Assembly (NCBI RefSeq): GCF_004366635.1
Contig: NZ_SORN01000011.1
Coordinates: forward strand, 7,435 to 71,434
Direction of reading: 5' to 3'
From: Roseinatronobacter bogoriensis DSM 18756
Lineage (GTDB): Bacteria; Pseudomonadota; Alphaproteobacteria; Rhodobacterales; Rhodobacteraceae
DNA: 64,000 bases
Below, one piece after another: positions 26,159 through 34,181 of this stretch. The notes under the pieces are model-generated. The model saw only the letters and a program-made list of their open reading frames with translations. It searched no databases and had not been told where the DNA came from. The stretch's first letter is position 1; the number at the start of each line of letters is the position of its first letter. A program made the position numbers and the translations under genes.

Positions 26159-26883
26159 GTCAGTGCCAGCCCGCGCAAGAATAGCTGTTCGGCGACAACG
26201 AAATCTGCTTTCCAAGTGATGTCCTGTGCAGTCAGTTTGTCCAGCGGGAAGAGGTAAGGGTTATCGCCTATGCGATCATTCAATCGGGAATAGATTTCGA
26301 TGGGGGCAAAGAACACGGCGCTGTTAATTTCATGCGCCGGTGTCAATGTCTGGGTCCGGGACCATTTCTCGACCTGGCGGTCATGGTTCAGCGGGCCTTT
26401 TTCATTCCACAGGAAAGCGTGAAGTAATGTCGTGGTCATGAGTGAATCATGACCCTGTGTCAGGGCCTGTCGATAGCAGGCGATGACGTTGGCATAAGTT
26501 TCTGCAGTGACAAAGGGTGAGGTGACGTGAGTCCACAGGATATGCCCCGCGGGAATCAGGTCGTGGGCATGGCCAACAAGCGCATCGGTACTGGTGGCGC
26601 TGCTGGACAGGTGTTCGGCGCGGCGATGAAGCACCAGATGCGCAGCGCCCAGATTACGCGCATAGGCGCTGGAACAGGCAGATGCCGCGGCCAGACACAT
26701 TCCGGACGTGGCGCTTTGCATCACCAGGCATATCCCGCGCAGTATATAGCGCAAAAGCTGCACCTGGCTGGAGCGCACAAGACACACCTCTCGCACGCCC
26801 CTGCCGGTGTGAAACAGGCCCTGACCTTTCTCCAAACGCTGCAACCGGGCACCGGAGAAAAGGGGTTCAAGCAAGATTGACAT
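26155..26883 (-). pseudogene. neuA: Chimeric frame: Crp-like N-terminus joined to C-terminal part of a CMP-sialate synthetase
   Basis: The 242-codon frame has two unrelated parts. Residues about 1-45 read LFSGARLQRLEKGQGLFHTG and REVCLVRSSQVQLLR, the start of a Crp/Fnr-type sensor domain. From about residue 85 it becomes an acylneuraminate cytidylyltransferase (NeuA): LVLHRRAEHLSSSATSTDAL, GHILWTHVTSPFVTAETYAN, VEKWSRTQTLTPAHEINSAV and NPYLFPLDKLTAQDITWKAD. NeuA activates sialic-acid-like sugars with CMP. The NeuA N-terminus with its CTP-binding motif is missing, so the product is unlikely to be active. The join was probably made by a deletion around 26640-26750. Confidence 0.65.
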
Positions 26884-27157
26884 GATCACTCTCAAATGAC
26901 GCCGACCTGTCGCATGCGCTACGGCGGAAAGACCCAGACCAAGGGTTTCGCCGATGAAACGGATCACATTGACGAAAGCGCTGCTCTGACCAGTTGCCCT
27001 ATCGGCACAGGATCATGTGGCGCAGGCGCAATAGCTGTGACGACGGCGCAAGGTCGGTGTCGCCATTGCCGTTGCCGCGCGCCGCATTGTTACAAATCGG
27101 GATGGCGTTTGGGGGTGCGCCGGGACACTATTTGTCTAGTGGGCGACCTGCCGTTGC
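26884..27157. other. Intergenic stretch between the neuA chimera and chrA
   Basis: No gene with a convincing start was found. Short frames on the plus strand (for example around 26990-27150) carry no recognisable motif. Confidence 0.45.
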
Positions 27158-28375
27158 TCAGGCGGACAGGGCGAGAGCAGCCCCCCCGGCGGCCGCCACG
27201 ACAACGACGACCCAAGGCGGCGCCTTCCATGCCATCAGCGCCACGAAGCAGACCAGCGCAAGGGTAAAATCGCGCATGTCGCCGATGGCGCTGGTGAAGA
27301 CGGGCGAGTATAGCGCCGCGCCGAGTATCCCCACAACAGCCGCATTCGCGCCCTGCATCAGCGATTGCGCCCGCGCCATGGCGCGGAACCTGTCCCAGAA
27401 GGGCATCACGCCGACCAGCAACAAGAAACCCGGCAGGAAGATCGCCCCCAGCGCCAATGTGGCGCCCGCAATGCCATTCGGCGCTGGCCCCAGTACGCCC
27501 CCCAGATAGGCCGCGAAGGTAAACAGCGGCCCCGGCACTGCCTGCGCCGCGCCATACCCCGCCAAAAACTGGTCCGGTGTTACCCAGCCGGTCTGTACAA
27601 CCTCGGCCTCCAGCAGTGGCAGCACCACATGCCCGCCCCCAAAAACCAGCGCGCCTGCGCGGTAGAAGCTGTCGATCACTGCCAGCGACTGGCTCTGACC
27701 CGCAAGCAGCGGCAGGAGCAGAAGCGCAGCAAAGAAAGTGGCCAGCGCGCCTATTGCCACCCCGCGCGATACGGGCATCATGACATGCCCGCTGACAGGC
27801 GTGCCAGCACCGCGCCCGAGCGCAAGGCCAGCCAGCCCGCCCAGCACGATCGCCCCCACCATTCCGAAGGCACCGGGCACAAAGGCCAGCGCCGCCACAG
27901 CCCCTACGGCAATGGCCGCGCGTTCGCGGTCAGGGCACAGGTTTTTCGCCATGCCCCAGACGGCTTGGGCAATGATCGCCACGGCCACGATCTTCAGCCC
28001 ATTCAACGCCCCGGTTCCCACTGGCCCGGCAATGCTGGCCGCGCTGAGTGCAAAGACCAGAAGGATCAGGGCCGATGGCAGCGTAAAGGCGACAAAAGCC
28101 GCAAGCGCCCCCAGCCAGCCCGCGCGCATCATCCCCAGCGCAAACCCGACCTGAGACGAGGCCGGACCGGGCAGAAACTGGCACAATGCGACCAGATCAG
28201 CATAGGCGCGGTCATCCAGCCAGCGCCGCCGTATAACCAGTTCGTCGCGGAAGTAACCCAGATGCGCGATTGGCCCCCCGAAACTGGTCAGGCCCAGCTT
28301 GAAGAAGGTCGCAAAGACCTCGCCCGCTGTGCCTTGCGCGGCTTCGGTTTTGCCCGCATCTATTTTGTTTGTCAT
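27158..28375 (-). CDS. chrA: Chromate transporter ChrA
   Basis: This 405-residue membrane protein has two tandem CHR domains. The first contains TFFKLGLTSFGGPIAHLGYF, DLVALCQFLPGPASSQVGFA and GWLGALAAFVAFTLPSALIL. The second contains YRAGALVFGGGHVVLPLLEA and FLAGYGAAQAVPGPLFTFAA. This is the standard two-domain ChrA layout and length. ChrA expels chromate across the inner membrane. It overlaps the upstream padR-type regulator gene by 4 nt (ATGA), making a two-gene operon. Confidence 0.93.
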   Translation of the reverse strand: MTNKIDAGKTEAAQGTAGEVFATFFKLGLTSFGGPIAHLGYFRDELVIRRRWLDDRAYADLVALCQFLPGPASSQVGFALGMMRAGWLGALAAFVAFTLPSALILLVFALSAASIAGPVGTGALNGLKIVAVAIIAQAVWGMAKNLCPDRERAAIAVGAVAALAFVPGAFGMVGAIVLGGLAGLALGRGAGTPVSGHVMMPVSRGVAIGALATFFAALLLLPLLAGQSQSLAVIDSFYRAGALVFGGGHVVLPLLEAEVVQTGWVTPDQFLAGYGAAQAVPGPLFTFAAYLGGVLGPAPNGIAGATLALGAIFLPGFLLLVGVMPFWDRFRAMARAQSLMQGANAAVVGILGAALYSPVFTSAIGDMRDFTLALVCFVALMAWKAPPWVVVVVAAAGGAALALSA

Positions 28376-28686
28376 TCTGTCCCCGCCTCGCCCTTGAGTT
28401 CGCGCAATCGCACCCGAGCCACAGCCAACCCGTCACGCCCTTTTTGCGTAATCGTGTAAAATTTCCGCGACGTGCGCCCCGCGCGTTCGGTCTGGCTGGT
28501 CAGGTATCCGTCCCGTTCCATATTTGCCAACATCGGATAGAGCGTGCCGGGCGACAGCCGGTAGCCGTGCCGCGCCAGTTCATCAATCATCCACTGGCCA
28601 TAGATCGGGTGTTCTGCGGCATGGTGCAGGATATGCAAGCGGACCAACCCCGACAACAGATCATGATGCTCCATGCGCTCGACCAT
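28372..28686 (-). CDS. PadR-family transcriptional regulator
   Basis: This 104-residue protein is a PadR-type winged helix: LVRLHILHHAAEHPIYGQWM, IDELARHGYRLSPGTLYPML and NMERDGYLTSQTERAGRTSR, followed by KFYTITQKGRDGL. PadR proteins usually repress their own operon until an effector is bound. I chose the ATG at 28684-28686 (MVERMEHHDLL), which has AGGTG about five bases upstream. It overlaps chrA and probably controls it, with the palindrome upstream as operator. The effector could be chromate or an oxidant. Confidence 0.88.
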   Translation of the reverse strand: MVERMEHHDLLSGLVRLHILHHAAEHPIYGQWMIDELARHGYRLSPGTLYPMLANMERDGYLTSQTERAGRTSRKFYTITQKGRDGLAVARVRLRELKGEAGTE

Positions 28687-28706
28687 GTTACACCTATGCT
28701 TTCCGA

Positions 28707-28721
28707 TATCGACATTCGATA
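28707..28721. promoter_or_regulatory. Palindromic operator upstream of padR-chrA
   Basis: A perfect 15-bp dyad, TATCGA-CAT-TCGATA, lies about 20 bases upstream of the padR start. It also lies about 50 bases upstream of the divergent rhodanese gene. Size and location fit a PadR-type autoregulatory operator. Confidence 0.6.
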
Positions 28722-28772
28722 AATCATGCTTTACGCAGGGCGTCAACCTTGCCGCTCTCATTGGTCAGACAT

Positions 28773-29555
28773 ATGCACATTCATCCGCCACACTCCCCTG
28801 TCATTTCCGTTACAGATCTGGACCAGCTTGGCGCTGTCAGAATGCTGTATGTGGCTGACGGAGATGAAGCCCCGCATGGGCTGACCCGTGTGCCCGTTGC
28901 AGACTGGATCGCGCATGCCAAGCAAACCCCCTCAGGGCTGGATGATCTGGCTTTCTGGCATGACCAGATCACGCGCTTGGGGATCGGGCCGGATGCGCTG
29001 ACAGTCATTGCAGATAACGGTAGCATGCTGGAGGCCGCGCGCGTCTGGTTCATCTTGCAGTATTTCGGTCTGCCAGTGGTGGTACTTAATGGTGGGCTGC
29101 CCGCCCTGAACGAATTGCCCCAACAGGCCGCGCTCTATGCTGGCCCTATCACCCTGACGCCCGGTTCTGGCGCTGTTGCGCTGATGGACCGTGACGGCCT
29201 GAAAGGGGCCCTGCCTGAGATTCAGGTTTTTGATGCGCGCACGGCAGCGGAGTTCAGCGGGTTTGACCTGAAAGGCAATGCGCGCGGTGGGCACCTGCCA
29301 GGGGCATCGCTTCTGTCACATAGTGACCTGCTTGGGGAAGCGGGCCTAAAGCCTGTGCCGCAACTCGTAGCCCTGATGGACCAGGCCGGGATCACCGACG
29401 GCAAGCCCATCGTGACCCATTGTAACGGAGGTGGGCGCGCGGCGCTGGCAGCCCTTGCGGCAGTGATGGCGGGCAAACGTGATGTGCGGGTCTATTATCT
29501 CAGCTTCGCGGATTGGGCAGCGGATGAAAGCTGCCCTGTCAACGTGCCGGAATAA
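28773..29555 (+). CDS. Two-domain rhodanese-type sulfurtransferase
   Basis: This 260-residue protein has two rhodanese domains. The N-terminal one (LTVIADNGSMLEAARVWFIL, LPVVVLNGGLPALNE) lacks the catalytic Cys. The C-terminal one has IQVFDARTAAEF, GGHLPGASLL and the active-site loop VTHCNGGGRAALA with Cys217. Thiosulfate or mercaptopyruvate sulfurtransferases move sulfane sulfur to thiophilic acceptors. The short CNGGGRA loop resembles bacterial thiosulfate sulfurtransferases. I chose the ATG at 28773; the frame is open upstream but over padR. It is divergent from padR-chrA and 70 bases upstream of nosR. Confidence 0.85.
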   Translation: MHIHPPHSPVISVTDLDQLGAVRMLYVADGDEAPHGLTRVPVADWIAHAKQTPSGLDDLAFWHDQITRLGIGPDALTVIADNGSMLEAARVWFILQYFGLPVVVLNGGLPALNELPQQAALYAGPITLTPGSGAVALMDRDGLKGALPEIQVFDARTAAEFSGFDLKGNARGGHLPGASLLSHSDLLGEAGLKPVPQLVALMDQAGITDGKPIVTHCNGGGRAALAALAAVMAGKRDVRVYYLSFADWAADESCPVNVPE

Positions 29556-29577
29556 GTCCCCTGTTTCCAAGGCGCGT

Positions 29578-29591
29578 TTGACTTTGATCAA
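29578..29591 (+). promoter_or_regulatory. FNR/NnrR-type box upstream of nosR
   Basis: TTGAC-TTTG-ATCAA matches the FNR/Crp-family consensus TTGAT-N4-ATCAA with one mismatch. It is centred about 41 bases before the nosR ATG and so may act close to the promoter. It suggests control by low oxygen or nitric oxide. Confidence 0.6.
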
Positions 29592-29625
29592 GGCTGCGGA
29601 GTTCTTGGCCTGCCAATGAGGCGAG

Positions 29626-31794
29626 ATGATGCGTTCTCTCAACGGCCTGCAATCTCTCTTCGCCAGCGCGCTTATGCTGGTGCTGTGGCTTGTACCCGCA
29701 ATTACCAGCGCGCAAACTCCGCATTTGCAGCAGTTTATGTCAGAAATAGCCCCCCATTCGATTGTCGAGACTGCGACGGATTACGGTGCAATCCGCGATG
29801 ATCTGCCGGTGGCCCCCATCCTTGGGCCGGATGGGCCTATGGGTTGGGTGTTCATCACCTCGGATTTCGTCGGCACAACGGGCTATGGTGGTAAGCCGAT
29901 CCATGTGATGGTCGCACTCGATGACGCGGCGCGCATCATCGGGGCGAGGTTGGTCGAGCATTCCGAGCCGATTGTCATAATCGGCATCCCGGAATCGCGG
30001 ATACACGCGGTCATGCAGGGGATCGTCGGGCTGGATGTTGCGGAACTGTCGCAGCAAGAGCGTCGTGCACCGCAATTGGAGATCGTCTCGGGCGTCACCG
30101 TCACCGTGATGGTGATTGACGATTCCATCCAGCGATCTGCCCTGCACGTGGCGCGCAGGTTGGGTCTGGGCGGGCTGTCGGTCGAGGGCGCGCAGACTGG
30201 CCCGCGCTTCGCCCTGAACCCCGATGCCCGCGCAGCAGAGGATTGGCCCACGCTGTCAGCGGATGGAACAGTCCAGCGGCTGACACTGGATGTCGGGCAA
30301 GTCAATGCGGCCTTTGGCGCCCATCCCGACCCGCGCGCCGCTGAGCGCCCTCTGACCGACCCACCAGACACATTGTTCATTGACCTGTTCGCAGCACAGA
30401 TCAGCCATGACAGCCTTGGCGCGCGGCTTCTGCCCCCGGAGGCGCAAGCGCAGCTTCAGGAGTGGCTGACCGAGGGCGCGCATCCGCTCTGGCTGGGTGC
30501 GCGCGGGATGCAGTCGTTCAAGGGCACAAATTACCGGCGCGGCGGTGTGTTTGACCGTATCGTGCTGGTGCAGGGGGAAAACTCGATCCGCTTCCGCGAA
30601 GAAGATCATCTGCCGCTTGATGCCCTTGATCTGCCCGGCGCACCACATCTGAAGGAGATTGACCTGTTTCGCATTCCGGCCGATGCAGGTTTTGCCCCCA
30701 CAGCGCCGTGGCGGCTGCAACTGGTGGCGCAGCGCAATGTGTCGGGTGTGGATCGCGCCTTCACCTTTTTCGAGCTGCCCTATCAGCTTGCCCCGCATTT
30801 CCTGCGCGAATTGCCCCGCCCTGCCCCGCAAGGCAGCCTGTCTGATGCCGAGGCAGAGCGCGCCGCGCAGATGGCCCTGATCGAACGGATCTGGCAAGAT
30901 CGACAGGTGGAGATTGCAGGCCTTGCCGCCATGCTACTCGTGCTGACAGGGGTGTTCTTCTTTCAGGGGCTGTTGACGCGCTCGGCGCGGGCAACCTACT
31001 GGTTCCGCATCGGTTTTTTGTCGCTGACGCTGTTTTTCCTTGGCTGGTATGCCAATGCGCAGCTTTCTGTCGTCAATATACTGGCGCTGACGCAATCGCT
31101 GATGAGCGGGTTTTCATGGCAGGCCTTCCTGCTTGACCCCTTGACCTTCATCCTGTGGTTCTCGGTCGCGGCGGCGCTGATATTCTGGGGGCGCGGGGCC
31201 TATTGTGGCTGGCTGTGCCCCTTTGGCGCACTTCAGGAATTGACCAACCAGATTGCGCGGCGGTTGCGCGTGCCGCAACTGACCTTGCCTTGGGGGCTGC
31301 ATGAACGCCTCTGGCCGGTCAAATACATGATCTTTCTGGCACTTTTCGGGGCTTCTCTGGCCTCGCTCAGCTGGGGCGAAACCCTGGCAGAGGTTGAGCC
31401 GTTCAAAACCGCCATCGTGCTGAAATTCGACCGCGCCTGGCCCTTTGTGACCTTCGCGCTGGTGCTATTGGGCATCGGGCTGTTTATCGAGCGCTTTTAC
31501 TGTCGCTATCTCTGTCCACTTGGGGCTGCACTCGCGATTCCCGCGCGCATCCGCATGTTTGATTGGCTAAAGCGCTATAAAGAGTGCGGCAGCCCGTGCC
31601 AGACCTGCCGCAACGACTGCTTTGTGCAGGCCATTCACCCGACAGGTGAGATCAACCCGAATGAATGCCTGAACTGCCTGAATTGTCAGGTACTCTACCA
31701 GTCGCAAAGCAAATGCCCTGTGGTGATCCGGCAGATCAAGCGCCGCGCGGTGGTGTCGGCAAGTGGTAAATCTGATGCGAAAGGAGAGGTTTGA
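29626..31794 (+). CDS. nosR: NosR-type regulator / electron donor of nitrous oxide reduction
   Basis: This 722-residue protein has the NosR order of parts. A signal segment (residues about 10-30) is followed by a periplasmic FMN-binding domain, where LEIVSGVTVTVMVIDDSIQR contains the SG(A/V)T flavinylation-type motif. Six membrane helices then carry two CxxxCP motifs (YCGWLCPFG, YCRYLCPLG). A C-terminal ferredoxin-like domain has CGSPCQTCRNDC and NECLNCLNCQVLYQ. NosR passes electrons to nitrous oxide reductase and is needed for nosZ expression. Only nosX follows; no nosZ, nosD, nosF or nosY is in the window, so it may serve a distant nos locus or another redox role. Confidence 0.92.
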   Translation: MMRSLNGLQSLFASALMLVLWLVPAITSAQTPHLQQFMSEIAPHSIVETATDYGAIRDDLPVAPILGPDGPMGWVFITSDFVGTTGYGGKPIHVMVALDDAARIIGARLVEHSEPIVIIGIPESRIHAVMQGIVGLDVAELSQQERRAPQLEIVSGVTVTVMVIDDSIQRSALHVARRLGLGGLSVEGAQTGPRFALNPDARAAEDWPTLSADGTVQRLTLDVGQVNAAFGAHPDPRAAERPLTDPPDTLFIDLFAAQISHDSLGARLLPPEAQAQLQEWLTEGAHPLWLGARGMQSFKGTNYRRGGVFDRIVLVQGENSIRFREEDHLPLDALDLPGAPHLKEIDLFRIPADAGFAPTAPWRLQLVAQRNVSGVDRAFTFFELPYQLAPHFLRELPRPAPQGSLSDAEAERAAQMALIERIWQDRQVEIAGLAAMLLVLTGVFFFQGLLTRSARATYWFRIGFLSLTLFFLGWYANAQLSVVNILALTQSLMSGFSWQAFLLDPLTFILWFSVAAALIFWGRGAYCGWLCPFGALQELTNQIARRLRVPQLTLPWGLHERLWPVKYMIFLALFGASLASLSWGETLAEVEPFKTAIVLKFDRAWPFVTFALVLLGIGLFIERFYCRYLCPLGAALAIPARIRMFDWLKRYKECGSPCQTCRNDCFVQAIHPTGEINPNECLNCLNCQVLYQSQSKCPVVIRQIKRRAVVSASGKSDAKGEV

Positions 31795-32705
31795 TGCTGC
31801 ACAGCCGTCGTCGTTTCCTGACCATTGCCGCCGCCGCCTCAGTCGCCGGTCTACCTGCCCGCGCCGCATCTGTCACCCGCTGGCAGGGGGTGGCGCTTGG
31901 GGCCAATGCCTCGATCCACCTTGCGCACCCGGAGGCTGACCGGATCATCGCCAAGGCCCTGGCCGAGATCGCGCGGCTGGAACAGGTATTCAGCCTGCAC
32001 CGCCCCGATTCAGCCCTTGTAAAGCTGAACGCGGCGGGCCATCTGGCGGCCCCACCGTTCGAATTGCTGGACTGTCTTGGGATTTGCGCCGCTGTGCATA
32101 CTGCCAGCGGTGGTGCATTTGACGCGACGGTGCAGCCCCTCTGGGCACTTCATGCGCGCAGCTATGCGAAGGGCCACGCGCCGCGCGAGGCCGAGATCAT
32201 GGCGACCTTGCCGCTGGTCGGATGGGACGCTGTGCAGATCAGCGCCGCGGAAATCAACTTTACCCGCCCCGGCATGGCCTTGACGCTGAACGGTGTCGCG
32301 CAGGGCGTGATTGCAGATCGTGTGGCTGATCTGCTGGCGCGCGAGGGCTTGAGCGATATTCTGGTGAACGCGGGCGAATTCCGCGCCCTTGGCGGTCATC
32401 CCAATGGCGGCTCCTGGCCGATCCGGCTGGATGATACAGGCAAGACGCCCGTACCTTTGCGCAACCGCGCGCTGGCCAGTTCCGGCCCGCTGGGCACTGT
32501 CTTTGATGAGGCGGGCCGTGCGGGGCATATTCTGGACCCGCGCACAGGCCACCCCAGCGCCACGAAATGGAAGCTGATCAGCGTAACAGACCCGCGCGCG
32601 GGGCTGGCCGATGCGCTGTCCACCGCCGCTTGCCTTTTGTCGCGGACTGAGGTTGACAGGATGATGGCAGTGTTTCCGACAGCCGAACTTGTGGGGCTGT
32701 CATAG
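31794..32705 (+). CDS. nosX: NosX/ApbE-type FAD:protein FMN transferase
   Basis: This 303-residue protein begins with a Tat signal (SRRRFLTIAAAASVAGL) and then follows the ApbE family: GANASIHLAHPEADRIIAKA, LEQVFSLHRPDSALVKLN, GGAFDATVQPLW and LNGVAQGVIADRVADLL. The metal-site region reads ILDPRTGHPS. It transfers FMN from FAD to a Thr of NosR in the periplasm. The ATG at 31794 overlaps the nosR stop (TGATG) with AAGGAGAGG upstream; a TTG just before it is a less likely start. nosR-nosX is a standard functional pair. Confidence 0.9.
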   Translation: MLHSRRRFLTIAAAASVAGLPARAASVTRWQGVALGANASIHLAHPEADRIIAKALAEIARLEQVFSLHRPDSALVKLNAAGHLAAPPFELLDCLGICAAVHTASGGAFDATVQPLWALHARSYAKGHAPREAEIMATLPLVGWDAVQISAAEINFTRPGMALTLNGVAQGVIADRVADLLAREGLSDILVNAGEFRALGGHPNGGSWPIRLDDTGKTPVPLRNRALASSGPLGTVFDEAGRAGHILDPRTGHPSATKWKLISVTDPRAGLADALSTAACLLSRTEVDRMMAVFPTAELVGLS

Positions 32706-32753
32706 CGCAAGCTGGCAAATACAACGCCGCCCACGCATTCCCGAACCAAAAGA

Positions 32754-32780
32754 AAACCCCGGCAAACTGTGCCGGGGTTT
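32754..32780. terminator. Bidirectional terminator between nosX and the di-haem peroxidase gene
   Basis: A perfect 10-bp stem (AAACCCCGGC / GCCGGGGTTT) with a 7-nt loop lies between convergent genes. It is preceded by A-rich and followed by T-rich tracts (CATGTTTTTT), so it can terminate in both directions. Confidence 0.9.
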
Positions 32781-32799
32781 CATGTTTTTTGCCGTTCAC

Positions 32800-33831
32800 T
32801 TAACCGGGAACAACGCCCTCGGGCAGTTCGAACGGAATGCCTTCTGGTGGCTCGAAATTCACCGGAATCTCGCCGGTCAGCGCGTCAAGGAAGGCGGTGA
32901 TGTCGTCCAGCGTCTCGTCATCCAGCCGCTGTCCAAGCTGAATCCGGGCCATGATGTCATTGGCGCGACGCAGTTCCGCCACGGACCCATCGTGGAAATA
33001 CGGATAAGTCTTCGCGATATTGCGCAGCAGCGGCACGCGGAAGAAGAAGCGGTCGGCCTCATCACCTGTTGCACGCATCAGACCAGAGTTAATATCGACC
33101 GACCCGGTATGATCCCAATAATTTTCGGTAACGCCGAAGGGCTGCAGCATCTCTCCGCCAAAGAGCGGCCCAGCATGACAGCCTGCGCAGCCGACATCGA
33201 TATAAGATTGCAGCCCGGCAAGTTGCTGCGGGGTCATCGCGTCATCATCACCGGCGAGCCATGCGTCATAGGGCGCAGGGGTCCGCAATGTGAACTCATA
33301 GACCTCAATCGCCTTGCCGTAATTTTCAACGCTCATTGGCTCTTCGTCATCGGGGAAGGCGGATGCGAACCATTCAGCATAGCCATGCTCATCGAGCACA
33401 GGCAGGATGTCTTCACGTGTCGCGAAGCCCATAGAACCGGTGATCGAGCCCATCGCCTGAGCTTGTCCAGACTCGCGATCTGCAAGCCAGCGCAGGCCCG
33501 GCGTTTCCATTGAATGGAACACAGTCTGTGATTGTAAGGTGCGCCCGCCACGCGCGTTGATCGAGGCTACACGCGAATCCGACCCCCAGTTTTCTGCGAA
33601 ATGGCAGCTTGCGCAGGCCACGTCACCGCTGATCGACAAACGCATGTCCCAGAACAGCGCCTGGCCAAGCTGGGCTTGCGGGTCTTCGATCTCTTCAGGT
33701 TCGGTGGCACGAACAGTCCCGAACAGCGCACGCGCGGTTTCGCGAAGCTCCTCGACATCGGATGCAGCAGCTGGCCCGACGGCAGGCAGCATCAGGGCTG
33801 CGACCGCGGCGGCTGTCAGTAGGCGTGGCAT
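32800..33831 (-). CDS. Di-haem cytochrome c peroxidase (CcpA/MauG family)
   Basis: This 343-residue periplasmic protein has a signal peptide (LLTAAAVAALMLPAVGPAAA). It has two c-type haem motifs, CASCH at residues 73-77 and CAGCH at 215-219, and family signatures QALFWDMRLS and RVPLLRNIAKTYPYFHDGSV. Such enzymes reduce hydrogen peroxide with electrons from cytochrome c, or in MauG-like relatives oxidise proteins. I prefer the ATG at 33829-33831, with AGAAGG nine bases upstream; an ATG 24 bases earlier has no ribosome binding site. It is convergent with nosX and shares its terminator. Confidence 0.9.
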   Translation of the reverse strand: MPRLLTAAAVAALMLPAVGPAAASDVEELRETARALFGTVRATEPEEIEDPQAQLGQALFWDMRLSISGDVACASCHFAENWGSDSRVASINARGGRTLQSQTVFHSMETPGLRWLADRESGQAQAMGSITGSMGFATREDILPVLDEHGYAEWFASAFPDDEEPMSVENYGKAIEVYEFTLRTPAPYDAWLAGDDDAMTPQQLAGLQSYIDVGCAGCHAGPLFGGEMLQPFGVTENYWDHTGSVDINSGLMRATGDEADRFFFRVPLLRNIAKTYPYFHDGSVAELRRANDIMARIQLGQRLDDETLDDITAFLDALTGEIPVNFEPPEGIPFELPEGVVPG

Positions 33832-34181
33832 GGGGCTAAACCTTCTCTTTGTCATTCACGTTTACGCTATCACGGCGCGGTGAAGAGAGGGATTGATCTG
33901 AGTTAGTTTGCTGCGCTTTAAATTTTTAAAGTGTTGAATTTTTTACTTTTCGTCACACGCACAGGGCATTTGATTCAAGGTACTATCCTGCCTCACGCTC
34001 ATTCGCGTTACGATCCAGACCAAACTTCTGGGCGGCTACATGGATACCGCACTTGCTTAATGGTAACATCTGCACCCGCAGGCCGAGGCGCCGGATGCCC
34101 GTATGCAGTCCTCAATTCGCACCCGCGCGATACAGCTTCCCCGAAGCGACGCGCACCGAAAGCTGCCACAGCGGCGTGGTT
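33832..34181. other. Upstream region of the peroxidase gene and 3' flank of the TRAP permease
   Basis: About 350 bases without a gene. The left part is AT-rich (33900-33960) and should hold the peroxidase promoter; a GATCAA half-site occurs at about 33889-33894 on the minus strand but no full FNR box. I see no convincing terminator after the TRAP permease gene. Confidence 0.45.

Noticed and set aside
27365..28459. A 364-codon plus-strand frame opposite chrA
   Set aside because: Antisense shadow of chrA and padR; the product is His/Arg/Gln-rich and has no domain.
33880..33900. Possible FNR box upstream of the di-haem peroxidase gene
   Set aside because: Only one half-site (GATCAA) is present; the other half does not match.
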